Positions 55,927-64,000 of a stretch of DNA of 64,000 nt are shown here, one piece after another; positions within the stretch are counted from its first letter, which is position 1, and every line of letters starts with the position of its first letter. The notes beneath the pieces are model-generated. The model did no database searches. It worked only from the letters and a program-made list of their open reading frames with translations, and had not been told where the DNA came from. The stretch comes from Brachybacterium aquaticum. GTDB taxonomy: Bacteria > Actinomycetota > Actinomycetes > Actinomycetales > Dermabacteraceae. Location of the stretch: the NCBI RefSeq assembly GCF_014204755.1, contig NZ_JACHLZ010000001.1:1302001-1366000 (forward strand), read 5' to 3'. A program made the position numbers and the translations under genes.

Positions 55927-56073
55927 CTGTGTGCTCCTCGGTGTCTTGGGTGTTCCGCGACCCGCTCGGACCTGGATGGCCGACGGCGCCGCCTGCGTGC
56001 CCCATGCTAGGGCACCAGGCGGCGCCGGGCGGACCGCACGGGCGTAACGGTCAGGGTAGGGATGCGGCGCGGG

Positions 56074-57579
56074 TCACGCTCCGGCGCCCGCGCCGGTGCC
56101 TGCGCCGGTGTGTGCGGCCTGGTCCTCGAGGACCTGCAGGACGGTGCGCACGGACATGCCGGTGGCGCCCTTGCCCATGTACCCGAGCGGCGAGGAGGCG
56201 AAGGCGGGGCCCGCGATGTCGAGGTGCGCCCACTCGGTCTCGCCCACGAACTCGGCCAGGAAGATCCCGGCGGAGAGGGCACCGCCCGGTCGGTCGCCGA
56301 TGTTGCGCAGGTCCGCGACGCGGCCGGTGAGGTCCGCGCGCAGCTCGCTCGGGAAGGGCAGCGGCCAGAACGGCTCGCCCACGGTCTCGGAGGCGGCCAG
56401 CACCACGGCGCGGCCGGTCTCGGTGCCCATCACGCCCGCGGTCCGCTTGCCGAGCGCCACCACGGCGGCGCCGGTGAGGGTGGCGACGTCCATGACGAGG
56501 TCGGGGGAGTCCGCGACCGCGTCCACGAGCGCGTCGGCCATGACCATGCGGCCCTCGGCGTCGGTGTTGAGCACCTCGACGGTGGTGCCGTTGCGCATGG
56601 TGACCACGTCGCCGGGGCGCTGCGCGCCGCCGCCGGGCATGTTCTCGGCGAGGGCGAGGAAGGTCGTGACCTTGACGTCCAGGCCGAGACGGGCGGCGCC
56701 GATGGTCGCGCCGAGCACGGTCGCGGCACCGGTCATGTCCGAGGTCATCTCGTCCATGCCCGCGGCAGGCTTCAGGGAGATGCCGCCGGAGTCGAAGGTG
56801 ATGCCCTTGCCCACCAGCGACACGGAGCGGGTCGCCGAGGCGGGCGCGTACTCGAGGCGCACCAGGCGCGGCGGGCGGGTGGAGCCCTGGCCGACGCCGA
56901 CGATGCCGCCGTAGCCGCCCTCGGTCAGCGCCTTCTCGTCCAGGACGGTGACGGTGATCGGCAGATCCTTGACGAGCTCCTCGGCGCGGCGCGCGAACTC
57001 GGCCGGGTACAGCAGGTTCGGCGGGGTGTTGACGAGGTCGCGGACCAGGTCCACGGAGCCGGAGAGGATCTCGGCGCGCTGCGCGGCCTGCTCCAGCGCG
57101 GCTGCGTCGGAGTCCTCCGCGAGCAGCACGAGTTCGGAGAGCGCGGTCTTCGGGGCCTTCGCGCCGTTGCCGGTCTTGTGGGCGGTGAAGGCGTAGGCGC
57201 CGAGCGCGGCGCCCTCGAGGGCGGCGGCGCGCTGGGAGTCGGTGGCGGTGGGCAGCGCGAGCGCGGCACGGCCGACGCCGGCCAGCGAGCGGGTCGCGGC
57301 GCCGAAGGCAAGGCGCAGGTCCTCGTCGGAGACCTTCGCGAGATCCTCGTCACCTACGCCCACCAGCAGCAGGGAGGTCGCGGAGGCGAGGGAGAAGGAG
57401 GGGATGCGGTGCAGGTCGCCGCGGCTCGCGGAGGCGTCCAGGCCCGCGATGGCCTCGGAGATCTCGGGGAATCCGGGGACGGTGGAGGGTGCGTCGCCCG
57501 CGCCCTTCAGCAGGGGCAGGACGAGGACGTCGGCTGCGACGTCGCGCACGGAAGCAGAGGAGATGGTGATGGTGGGCAT
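56074..57579 (-). CDS. pepA: Leucyl aminopeptidase (M17)
   Basis: 501 residues, a two-metal hexameric exopeptidase. The metal and catalytic residues are clear: VGKGITFDSGGISLKPAAGMDEMTSDMTGAA (Lys, Asp) and the NTDAEGRMVMADAL motif (Asp, Glu, Arg), followed by MDVATLTGA. A Gly/Ala tail ends the protein. ATG 57579 has TACGAT followed by exactly 6 bases upstream, a leaderless-type promoter. It precedes the lpdA-sucB operon on the same strand. Confidence 0.96.
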   Translation of the reverse strand: MPTITISSASVRDVAADVLVLPLLKGAGDAPSTVPGFPEISEAIAGLDASASRGDLHRIPSFSLASATSLLLVGVGDEDLAKVSDEDLRLAFGAATRSLAGVGRAALALPTATDSQRAAALEGAALGAYAFTAHKTGNGAKAPKTALSELVLLAEDSDAAALEQAAQRAEILSGSVDLVRDLVNTPPNLLYPAEFARRAEELVKDLPITVTVLDEKALTEGGYGGIVGVGQGSTRPPRLVRLEYAPASATRSVSLVGKGITFDSGGISLKPAAGMDEMTSDMTGAATVLGATIGAARLGLDVKVTTFLALAENMPGGGAQRPGDVVTMRNGTTVEVLNTDAEGRMVMADALVDAVADSPDLVMDVATLTGAAVVALGKRTAGVMGTETGRAVVLAASETVGEPFWPLPFPSELRADLTGRVADLRNIGDRPGGALSAGIFLAEFVGETEWAHLDIAGPAFASSPLGYMGKGATGMSVRTVLQVLEDQAAHTGAGTGAGAGA

Positions 57580-57585
57580 GGCCCT

Positions 57586-57591
57586 ATCGTA
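57586..57591 (-). promoter_or_regulatory. -10 element of pepA (leaderless type)
   Basis: TACGAT on the minus strand, then AGGGCC, then the ATG start. Confidence 0.6.
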
Positions 57592-57680
57592 GGACCGGGT
57601 CCGGGCAGGGTGCCTGGACGGCGGAGGAGGACGAGCGCCGAGATGGCAGTGCAGGGATCGCAGAGCGAGAGGTCGCGCCC

Positions 57681-58046
57681 GTGAGCGCGCTGAGCATCGT
57701 CGTCGCCGTGCTCTGCGGCCTCACCGCGGCGCTCGCGATCTACTACGCCGCGAAGGACTTCGCCGCCGACCTGGTCCTGCTCGGGGGCAGCGCGCTGACG
57801 GTGATCGGCTGGCTGGTGCTCGGCATCGCGCTCGCGGTGCGCGATGCGATGGGCGAGAGCCCCGCGCCGGACCGCATCACCCTGTACGGCTATGTCCTCA
57901 CCGGGCTCATGCTCTCCGTGGGCGGGGCGTGGCTGGGCATGTTCGAGCGCACCCGCTGGGGCAGCGTCGTCATCGCCGTGGTCTCCGCGGTGTCCATCGT
58001 GCTGCTGATGCGGCTGCACCAGATCTGGCCGGGAGGCTTCGCATGA
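57681..58046 (+). CDS. Four-helix membrane protein (121 aa)
   Basis: 121 residues with four hydrophobic segments: IVVAVLCGLTAALAIYYAA, LVLLGGSALTVIGWLVLGIALAV, ITLYGYVLTGLMLSVGGAWLGMF, and SVVIAVVSAVSIVLLMRL. No family recognised. The GTG start is preceded by GAGAGG. Its stop overlaps the start of the next membrane-protein gene (ATGA), so the pair may form a complex. Confidence 0.8.
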   Translation: MSALSIVVAVLCGLTAALAIYYAAKDFAADLVLLGGSALTVIGWLVLGIALAVRDAMGESPAPDRITLYGYVLTGLMLSVGGAWLGMFERTRWGSVVIAVVSAVSIVLLMRLHQIWPGGFA

Positions 58047-58624
58047 GCACGCACAAGGCGGACACCCGCCGCGCCGGACGCACCCGCGCAGCCGGATCCC
58101 CGTCGGCCGGATCCCCGTCGGCCGGATCCCCGTCGGCCGACGGCCGCGCCTTTGGCGCGTCGCGCGGCTTCGAGATCGTCCTGATCGCCGTCTACGGCAT
58201 CTTCGCCCTCTCGGCGACGGCCCGCAGCCTGGTCCAGGTGCTGCGCGACTTCTCCTTCGCGCCAGTGGCCTACTCGCTCTCGCTGCTCGCCGCCGCCACC
58301 TACATCGCCGTCACCATCGCTCTGGTGCGCAAGGGGCGCCGCTCCCGGGTCGCCCGCACGCTCGTGGTCCTCGAGCTGATCGGGGTGCTCGTGGTGGGCA
58401 CCCTGACCCTGCTGGACCCGGCGCTGTTCCCCGACGCGACGGTGTGGAGCCTGTACGGCCAGGGCTACGGCTACGTCCCCCTCGCCCTGCCGCTCGTCGC
58501 GCTCGGCTACATGCTCCTCTCCGGCCGACGGTCTGCGGAGCCCGCCGACATCGCTGAGCCTGCCGACACTGCGGGCCCTGCCGAAACTGCGGGCTCGGTG
58601 CGGCGCCAGGGACCTGCGGCCTGA
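58043..58624 (+). CDS. Four-helix membrane protein with repeat N terminus
   Basis: 193 residues. After a basic, disordered N-terminal part containing AGSPSAGSPSAGSPSADGR come four helices (FEIVLIAVYGIFALSATARSL, VAYSLSLLAAATYIAVTIALV, TLVVLELIGVLVVGTLTLL, YVPLALPLVALGYMLLSG). The C-terminal tail is again a short repeat of AEPAD/AGPAE. No family recognised. The start overlaps the previous gene. The frame is supported by translational coupling and the clean helix pattern. Confidence 0.8.
   Translation: MSTHKADTRRAGRTRAAGSPSAGSPSAGSPSADGRAFGASRGFEIVLIAVYGIFALSATARSLVQVLRDFSFAPVAYSLSLLAAATYIAVTIALVRKGRRSRVARTLVVLELIGVLVVGTLTLLDPALFPDATVWSLYGQGYGYVPLALPLVALGYMLLSGRRSAEPADIAEPADTAGPAETAGSVRRQGPAA
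58091..58138 (+). repeat. Three tandem 15-mers, each with CCCGTCGGCC
   Basis: GCCGGATCCCCGTCG repeats three times (58091, 58106, 58121) and encodes AGSPS. The CCCGTCGGCC cores lie at 58099, 58114 and 58129, exactly 15 bases apart, inside a disordered part of a protein-coding gene. Confidence 0.85.
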
Positions 58625-58645
58625 GAAGGCGCTGAGGGAAACGCG

Positions 58646-58651
58646 TACCGT
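58646..58651 (+). promoter_or_regulatory. -10 element of pyrD (leaderless type)
   Basis: TACCGT followed by ACTCCC and the GTG start. Confidence 0.55.
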
Positions 58652-58657
58652 ACTCCC

Positions 58658-59806
58658 GTGACCTCCGACGACGCCGCCCGACGCGGGCCCTACGACCTCC
58701 TGTTCCACCACGTGCTGCGGCACATGGATCCCGAGCAGGCCCACGTGCTCACCGTGAAGGCGCTGCGCACCGCGCACGCCCTGCCCGGCGGCCCCGCCCT
58801 GCTGCGCGCCCTGTTCCGCACCCCGGATCCCGCGCGTCGCGAGCCCGTGCCCGCACGGCTGTCCGGCAGTGCCGCGGGGGAGAGCCCTGCCCGCGCCGCA
58901 CGTGCCTTCGTCGACGCGGTGCCCACGGGGACCGTCGGCATGGCGGCCGGCTTCGACAAGGACGGCGAGGTGCCGCTCGCGCTGCTCGACCTCGGCTTCG
59001 GTCACGTCGAGGTCGGGACCGTCACCGCGAAGGCGCAACCCGGCAACCCGCGCCCGCGCTCCTTCCGCCTCGTCCCGGACCGGGCGCTGATCAACCGCAT
59101 GGGCTTCAACAACCACGGCGCCCAGGAGCTCGCGCACCAGCTCGCGAAGGCCCGCCGCACCGAGCGCGGCCAGCGCGCTGTGATCGGCGTGAACATCGGC
59201 AAGTCCAAGGTCACCGCCCTCGAGGACGCCGCGGAGGACTACCGCTTCTCCGCTCGCCTCCTCGCCCCCTACGCCAGCTACCTCGCCATCAACGTCTCCA
59301 GCCCCAATACCCCGGGGCTGCGGGACCTGCAGAGCGTGGAGATGCTCCGCCCGATCCTCGAGGCCGTGGTCGAGGAGGCCCGCGACAGCGAGCGCCGCAT
59401 GCGCCGCGCCGTGCCCGTGCTGGTGAAGATCGCCCCGGACCTCCACGACGCCGACGTCACCGCCGTCGCCCGCCTTGCGGCCGAGGTGGGGCTCGCGGGC
59501 GTCATCGCCACCAACACGACCATCGCCCGCCCCGAGTCGCTGCGCACCGAGCGCGCGGCGGTCGAGCGCATCGGCGCGGGCGGCCTGTCCGGCCCGCTCC
59601 TCGCCGGACGCTCCCTCGAGGTGCTGCGCCTGCTGCGCGCCGAGCTGCCCGCGGACGCCGTGGTGATTAGCTGCGGCGGCGTCACCACCGCCGAGGACGT
59701 CCGCGAGCGCCTCGCCGCCGGCGCCGACCTCGTCCAGGGCTACACGGCCCTGATCTACGAGGGCCCGTCCTGGCCGGGCCGGGTCGCCCGCGCGCTGCGC
59801 GGCTGA
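58658..59806 (+). CDS. pyrD: Dihydroorotate dehydrogenase (class 2, quinone-dependent)
   Basis: 382 residues. The N-terminal helix region (DLLFHHVLRHMDPEQAHVLTVKALR) is the quinone-channel and membrane-binding extension that marks class 2. FMN-site segments are MAAGFDKDGE, GFNNHGA, VNIGKSK, INVSSPNTPGLR (catalytic Ser), VLVKIAPDL and ISCGGVTTAEDV. The fourth step of pyrimidine synthesis. The GTG start is placed by the -10-like TACCGT and the natural N terminus. Convergent with the patatin gene. Confidence 0.95.
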   Translation: MTSDDAARRGPYDLLFHHVLRHMDPEQAHVLTVKALRTAHALPGGPALLRALFRTPDPARREPVPARLSGSAAGESPARAARAFVDAVPTGTVGMAAGFDKDGEVPLALLDLGFGHVEVGTVTAKAQPGNPRPRSFRLVPDRALINRMGFNNHGAQELAHQLAKARRTERGQRAVIGVNIGKSKVTALEDAAEDYRFSARLLAPYASYLAINVSSPNTPGLRDLQSVEMLRPILEAVVEEARDSERRMRRAVPVLVKIAPDLHDADVTAVARLAAEVGLAGVIATNTTIARPESLRTERAAVERIGAGGLSGPLLAGRSLEVLRLLRAELPADAVVISCGGVTTAEDVRERLAAGADLVQGYTALIYEGPSWPGRVARALRG

Positions 59807-59848
59807 ACCCGGAGCTGCGGGGCTGGACCCGGCCGCTGCGACGGGCAC

Positions 59849-60913
59849 TCACACGGCCTGGGCGCGGAACTGCTCGATGTAGCGCTCGAAGTCCCAGCCC
59901 GCCCGGTTCCCCGAGCCGTCCAGGAACTTCTCCGCCGCCTCCCGGCCGCGGCGGTGCAGCATGTCGCGCTCCGCGGTGGTCAGGTCGAACTGGGTGGTGC
60001 CCACCGCGCCGGTGTCGATGAAGATCGTGCGCGAGACCGCATCGGCCGACTCGATGTGCATCCCGTCGTAGAAGCCCATCATCGTGCGCAGGATCGCGAC
60101 CCCGAAGGACACCGTGCCGGTGATGCGGTTGGCGACCCCGAGCGCGGCGTCCGGCCGCTGCGAGAGCTTGATGCCGAGGGTGGGCCAGCGCGGACGCACC
60201 CCGGCCGGCGCGTCGAACTGCGTGATCGGGAAGTTCGAGAGCATGCCCCCGTCGACCAGCCACGTCGGCCGCCCGTCGGAGTCCTTCCAGCCCACCGGCC
60301 GGAAGAAGAACGGGATCGACATCGAGATCCGCACCGCGTCCACGATCCGCTGCTCGCCGGGGGAGCGGTGGTAGTCCTCGAAGTCCCGCGGCAGGAACCG
60401 CAGACGGCCGTTGGAGATGTCCGAGGCGGTGACCACCAGGCGGAACGCCTCGTTCGCGGGGACGGTCCGGGCCGGGTCCGGATCCGCGTAGGCGAGATCC
60501 GCGAAGGTACCCGTGCGGTACAGCGGGCTGTGGGTGCGCAGCTGCTCCTCGAGCCAGTCCTCCACGAAGCGCCCGGGGTAGATCCCCTTGCGGCGCAGCA
60601 CGCTGACCACCTGGATGGGCAGGTACCGGTTCCACCGCCGGCCGTCCTGGAAGCGCGAGTAGTCCAGCTCCTGCATGATGCCGGTCATGGTGGACGGCGC
60701 GATCCCGGCGGCGACCATGCTGCCCGCTATCGCGCCCGCCGAGGAGCCCGCCACCCGGTTAACCCGGTAGCCGTGCTCCTCGAGCACTTCGAGGGCACCC
60801 ACCAGCGCGATGCCCTTGACACCTCCGCCTTCGAGGACGAGGTCGAGTCTCTTCCCGGCCGGGTCCGACGAGGGGAGGGACGATGACGACCTGTCCTCCT
60901 CGACGCCCTTCAT
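59849..60913 (-). CDS. Patatin-like phospholipase
   Basis: 354 residues. The oxyanion loop is LEGGGVKGIALVGAL (28-42), the nucleophile Ser58 lies in GSSAGAIAG, and the dyad Asp is in LVDGGMLSNFP. A second half with IDTGAVGTTQFDL and an FERYIEQFR ending is typical of bacterial patatins. No signal peptide is seen, so the product is probably cytosolic or peripheral on the membrane. Fatty acid release is the family activity; the substrate is unknown. It is divergent from rarA. Confidence 0.92.
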   Translation of the reverse strand: MKGVEEDRSSSSLPSSDPAGKRLDLVLEGGGVKGIALVGALEVLEEHGYRVNRVAGSSAGAIAGSMVAAGIAPSTMTGIMQELDYSRFQDGRRWNRYLPIQVVSVLRRKGIYPGRFVEDWLEEQLRTHSPLYRTGTFADLAYADPDPARTVPANEAFRLVVTASDISNGRLRFLPRDFEDYHRSPGEQRIVDAVRISMSIPFFFRPVGWKDSDGRPTWLVDGGMLSNFPITQFDAPAGVRPRWPTLGIKLSQRPDAALGVANRITGTVSFGVAILRTMMGFYDGMHIESADAVSRTIFIDTGAVGTTQFDLTTAERDMLHRRGREAAEKFLDGSGNRAGWDFERYIEQFRAQAV

Positions 60914-61021
60914 GTCTGAATTGTCCGCCCGGGGGCGGGGGCGTCAAGGGGGTGGCGGAGTGTCGCGGATGAACGCGCCCACAGCACGCCGCCCGCGCAC
61001 CCGGCCCGTCGGCCGCGGGCC

Positions 61022-61027
61022 TAGGCT
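61022..61027 (+). promoter_or_regulatory. -10 element of rarA (leaderless type)
   Basis: TAGGCT, then GGAGGG (which could also act as a ribosome site but would be too close), then ATG 61034. Confidence 0.55.
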
Positions 61028-61033
61028 GGAGGG

Positions 61034-62419
61034 ATGGACGAGGACCTCTTCTCCCTGGGCGGTGACGCGCCCGCGCCGCGCACCCTCTCGGACCGCAACG
61101 TGGACCACCGCGCCCCGCTCGCGGTGCGCATGCGGCCGCGCTCGCTCGAGGAGATCGTCGGCCAGCACGCAGCGCTCGAGCCCGGCAGCCCGCTGCGCCG
61201 CCTCGTCTCCACCGACGACTCCCGCACCGCGCCGAGCTCGGTGATCCTGTGGGGTCCGCCCGGCACCGGCAAGACCACCCTCGCCTACGTCGTCGCCCAG
61301 TCCGGGGACCGCGAGTTCGTGGAGGTCTCCGCCGTGCTCGCCGGGGTCAAGGACATCCGCGACGTGGTCGACCAGGCCCGCTCGCGCCTGCGCACCGTCG
61401 GGCGGGAGACCGTCCTGTTCGTCGACGAGGTCCACCGCTTCTCCAAGTCCCAGCAGGACGCCCTGCTGCCCAGCGTCGAGAACCGCTGGGTCACCCTCAT
61501 CGCCGCCACCACCGAGAACCCCTACTTCTCGGTGATCTCCCCGCTGCTGTCCCGCTCGATCGTGCTGACGCTCGAGCCGCTCGAGCGCGAGGACCTCGAC
61601 ACCCTCGTGGACCGCGCCCTGGCCGACGAGCGCGGGCTCGGCGGGGCGGTCACCCTCACCGACGACGCCCGCGAGGCGCTGCTGCGGCTCGGTGGCGGCG
61701 ACGCCCGCAAGATCCTCACCTCCCTCGAGGCCGCGGCCGCCGCGGCGCTCATGAAGGACTCCAAGGAGATCGACGCGGCGACGCTGTCCCAGGCCGTCAA
61801 CCGCGCCGCACTGCGCTACGACCGCGCCGGCGACCAGCACTACGACGTCACCAGCGCCTTCATCAAGTCGATGCGCGGCAGCGACGTCGACGCCGCACTG
61901 CACTACCTCGCCCGCATGATCGAGGCGGGGGAGGACCCCCGCTTCATCGCGCGCCGCGTCGTCATCGCCGCGAGCGAGGAGGTGGGCATGGCGGACCCCA
62001 CCGCCCTCCAGGTCGCCGTCGCCGCGATGCAGGCCGTGCAGATGCTCGGCATGCCCGAGGGGCGGATCCCGCTCGCCCAGGCGGTGGTCCACATCGCCAC
62101 CGCCCCGAAGTCCAATGCGTCCTACCAGGCACTGGACGCCGCGATCGCCGACGTCCGCGCGGGCAAGGGGCAGGGCGTGCCCGCGCACCTGCGCGACGCC
62201 CACTACTCCGGGGCGAAGAAGCTCGGCCACGGCGTCGAGTACCGCTACGCCCACGACCACCCCCACGGCGTCGTCGCCCAGCAGTACCCGCCGGACGACC
62301 TGGTCGGCGTCGACTACTACCGGCCCAAGAACCACGGCCGCGAGGAGGTCACCTCCCGTCGCGTCGAGGCACTGCGCAGGATCCTGCGGTCCGAGGGCGG
62401 GGCGTCGGGACGCCCCTGA
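61034..62419 (+). CDS. rarA: Replication-associated recombination protein A
   Basis: 461 residues of the MgsA/WRNIP1 AAA+ family, related to RuvB and clamp loaders. Walker A is GPPGTGKT (74-81), Walker B is LFVDEVHRF, sensor 1 is [10 protein letters not shown] and the arginine finger lies in [10 protein letters not shown]. The C-terminal tetramerisation region ([30 protein letters not shown]) is intact. It acts at stalled forks. Downstream are rpsD and alaS, a common actinobacterial order. Confidence 0.95.
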   Translation: MDEDLFSLGGDAPAPRTLSDRNVDHRAPLAVRMRPRSLEEIVGQHAALEPGSPLRRLVSTDDSRTAPSSVILWGPPGTGKTTLAYVVAQSGDREFVEVSAVLAGVKDIRDVVDQARSRLRTVGRETVLFVDEVHRFSKSQQDALLPSVENRWVTLIAATTENPYFSVISPLLSRSIVLTLEPLEREDLDTLVDRALADERGLGGAVTLTDDAREALLRLGGGDARKILTSLEAAAAAALMKDSKEIDAATLSQAVNRAALRYDRAGDQHYDVTSAFIKSMRGSDVDAALHYLARMIEAGEDPRFIARRVVIAASEEVGMADPTALQVAVAAMQAVQMLGMPEGRIPLAQAVVHIATAPKSNASYQALDAAIADVRAGKGQGVPAHLRDAHYSGAKKLGHGVEYRYAHDHPHGVVAQQYPPDDLVGVDYYRPKNHGREEVTSRRVEALRRILRSEGGASGRP

Positions 62420-62565
62420 GCGGGCCCGTGTGGGGCACTCCACAGGAAGCGCCGTGTGACCAGCGCCGTCGGACATGGACCGGCGGGCACGGCTGCGGTA
62501 ATGTGGTCGGCTGAATCCGCGGCTGCAAGACTGGATTCACCACACGCGAACAAGAGGTATACCTC

Positions 62566-63192
62566 GTGACCAACGTCACCCGTGCGCGCCGCCAGGCGCG
62601 TCTGTCCCGAGCCCTCGGGCTCCCGCTCACCCCGAAGTCCGTCAAGTACTTCGAGAAGCGCCCGTACCCCCCGGGCGAGCACGGCCGCGCCCGTCGCCGC
62701 ACCGAGTCGGACTACGCCGTGCGCCTCAAGGAGAAGCAGCGTCTGCGCGCGCAGTACGCCCTCCGCGAGAAGCAGATGCACCGCGCCTACCTGGACGCCA
62801 AGAAGGAGTCCGGCCTGACCGGTGAGTCGATGGTCGAGCTGCTCGAGATGCGCCTGGACGCGCTCGTCGTGCGCGCCGGCTTCGCCCGCACCATCCTCCA
62901 GGCCCGCCAGGCCGTCGTGCACCGCCACATCCTGGTCGACGGCAAGCTGGTGGACCGCCCCTCCTTCCGCGTGAAGCCGGGCCAGACCATCCAGGTCAAG
63001 CCGAAGTCCCAGGCCATGGAGCCCTTCCAGATCGCGGCCGAGGGCGGCAACTCCGACGTCCTCGCGTCCACCCCCTCGTACCTCTCGGTCGAGCTCCCCG
63101 AGCTGAAGGCCCAGCTCGTCTCGCGCCCCAAGCGTGCCGAGGTCCCCGTGACCTGCGACGTCCAGATGGTCGTCGAGTTCTACGCGCGCTGA
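62566..63192 (+). CDS. rpsD: Ribosomal protein S4
   Basis: 208 residues. The S4 domain begins near residue 95 (MRLDALVVRAGFARTILQARQAVVHRHILVDGKLV); the N-terminal part contains RRRTESDYAVRLKEKQRLRAQYAL. The GTG start is preceded by AAGAGG. S4 nucleates 30S assembly and in many bacteria represses its own operon. It lacks the four-cysteine zinc motif of zinc-bound S4 forms. No other ribosomal protein gene lies nearby. Confidence 0.96.
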   Translation: MTNVTRARRQARLSRALGLPLTPKSVKYFEKRPYPPGEHGRARRRTESDYAVRLKEKQRLRAQYALREKQMHRAYLDAKKESGLTGESMVELLEMRLDALVVRAGFARTILQARQAVVHRHILVDGKLVDRPSFRVKPGQTIQVKPKSQAMEPFQIAAEGGNSDVLASTPSYLSVELPELKAQLVSRPKRAEVPVTCDVQMVVEFYAR

Positions 63193-63215
63193 CCTCTTCG
63201 CGACGCAGCACGATC

Positions 63216-63253
63216 GGCCCCGGCGGGTGTACTCCGGTACCCTGACCGGGGCC
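63216..63253 (+). terminator. rpsD terminator
   Basis: GGCCCCGG (63216-63223) pairs with CCGGGGCC (63246-63253) over a 22-base loop, 24 bases past the rpsD stop. The remaining spacer up to alaS holds a Pro/Arg-rich frame but no gene I can support. Confidence 0.6.
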
Positions 63254-63427
63254 TTCGTGTTCGCGGATCCTGCAGCCGCAGATCCCGCCGCTCCCTACCC
63301 CGCGGCCACCGCCGACCCCGCGGCCCGCCGTCGCTGCGCGCGCCCCTGAGCAGCACCGAGCCCCACCTTCTCGTGCCCCGCCCCTCGCGGAGCATCCCCG
63401 CAGTTCCAGGAAGGACACCTGACCTCC

Positions 63428-64000
63428 ATGCGCACATCCGAGATCCACCGCCGCTGGCTGGACTTCTTCGCCAAGAAGGACCACCAGATCGTGCCCAGCA
63501 CCTCGCTGGTGTCCTCCGACCCCTCGATCCTCTTCACGATCGCCGGGATGGTCCCCTTCATCCCCTACATCGTCGGGACCGAGAAGGCTCCCTGGCCCCG
63601 CGCCGCGAGCGTCCAGAAGTGCATCCGCACCAACGACATCGACAACGTCGGCCGCACCACTCGCCACGGCACCTTCTTCCAGATGGCCGGCAACTTCTCT
63701 TTCGGCGACTACTTCAAGACCGGTGCCATCGACTACTCCTGGGAGTTCCTCACCTCCTCCCAGGAGGACGGCGGCCTCGGCTTCGACCCCGAGCGACTGT
63801 GGTTCACCGTGTGGGAGGAGGACGAGGAGTCCTACCGCCACGCGATCGACGTGATCGGCCTGGACCCCGAGCGCGTGGTCCGCCTGCCGCGCGACCAGAT
63901 CTTCTGGGACACCGGCCAGCCCGGCCCCGCCGGACCCTGCGGCGAGTGGCACTACGACCGCGGCCCCGAGCACGGGCCCGACGCCGTCACCGGCACCGTG
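63428..64000 (+). CDS. alaS: Alanyl-tRNA synthetase (N-terminal part; cut by window end)
   Basis: The first 191 residues are in the window. The class II aminoacylation domain is clear: RWLDFFAKKDHQIVPSTSLV, the motif FTIAGMVPFIPYI, then QKCIRTNDIDNVGRTTRHGTFFQMAGNFSFGDYFK (motif 2 region). AlaRS starts with such a region and normally runs about 880-900 residues. Start ATG 63428 fits the family N terminus; GGAAGGACACCTGACCTCC precedes it. There is no DUF948 gene between rpsD and alaS, unlike many actinobacteria. Confidence 0.95.
   Translation, partial: MRTSEIHRRWLDFFAKKDHQIVPSTSLVSSDPSILFTIAGMVPFIPYIVGTEKAPWPRAASVQKCIRTNDIDNVGRTTRHGTFFQMAGNFSFGDYFKTGAIDYSWEFLTSSQEDGGLGFDPERLWFTVWEEDEESYRHAIDVIGLDPERVVRLPRDQIFWDTGQPGPAGPCGEWHYDRGPEHGPDAVTGTV

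Overview
The window is very GC-rich bacterial chromosome, dominated by GTG/ATG starts, ATGA-type gene overlaps and hairpin terminators without U-tracts. Gene content and order fit an actinobacterium: a fabD-fabH-acpP-fabF cluster beside homodimeric aceE, DUF3052, DUF3145, polyphosphate glucokinase, two glutamine synthetases with glnE, and glnA-RDD-DUF4191-lipA-lipB-sucB-lpdA-pepA. The order of the core blocks closely follows Mycobacterium tuberculosis from kasA/aceE through panB, glnA2, glnE, glnA1, lipA/lipB, dlaT and pepB. Base composition and style suggest a micrococcal or dermabacteral lineage such as Brachybacterium; this is inference from memory, not a search.

Layout. 0.2-3.7 kb: tRNA-Asn, an OsmC-like protein overlapping peptide deformylase, DUF3145, then fabF and acpP on the minus strand. 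3.8-9.5 kb: fabH, fabD and aceE (minus), DUF3052 (plus). 9.5-15.2 kb: tRNA-Val, a small two-helix membrane protein without a standard start codon, a short-chain dehydrogenase broken by one amber codon, the sufS-sufU-nif3 run, yaaA and RNase P RNA. 15.3-24.3 kb: ppgK, map, a 63-aa protein, panB, two related lipoproteins, and glnA2-glnE. 24.4-28.9 kb: a PD-(D/E)XK nuclease-like protein and a TetR-ABC ATPase-ABC permease operon.

28.95-46.0 kb is an accessory island between the glnE block and glnA1, which are adjacent in M. tuberculosis. It opens with an IS256-family element. It then carries a stress-type cargo: large-subunit catalase, a lipoprotein-CDF transporter pair, a KGG-repeat protein, a STAS-like/TetR pair, a cysteine hydrolase, a GAF-ANTAR regulator, two small unknowns, an FUSC-type membrane protein, an SDR and a formaldehyde-dehydrogenase-like alcohol dehydrogenase. 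It closes with one IS3-family element inserted into the terminal repeat of an older, dead IS3-family element, which itself cuts off a tyrosine integrase next to glnA1.

46-64 kb returns to core genes: glnA1, an RDD protein, DUF4191, lipA/lipB (lipoate synthesis and transfer) directly upstream of their user enzymes sucB (two lipoyl domains) and lpdA, then pepA, two small membrane proteins, pyrD, a patatin-like lipase, rarA, rpsD and the start of alaS (cut by the window end).

Themes: (i) acetyl-CoA and lipid supply (aceE with the FAS-II cluster; lipA/lipB/sucB/lpdA); (ii) nitrogen assimilation (glnA1, glnA2, glnE); (iii) at least six genes whose start codon follows a -10-like hexamer after exactly six bases, as expected of leaderless mRNAs; (iv) a recurrent decamer, CCCGTCGGCC, in spacers and loosely constrained coding DNA of the core but apparently not in the island.
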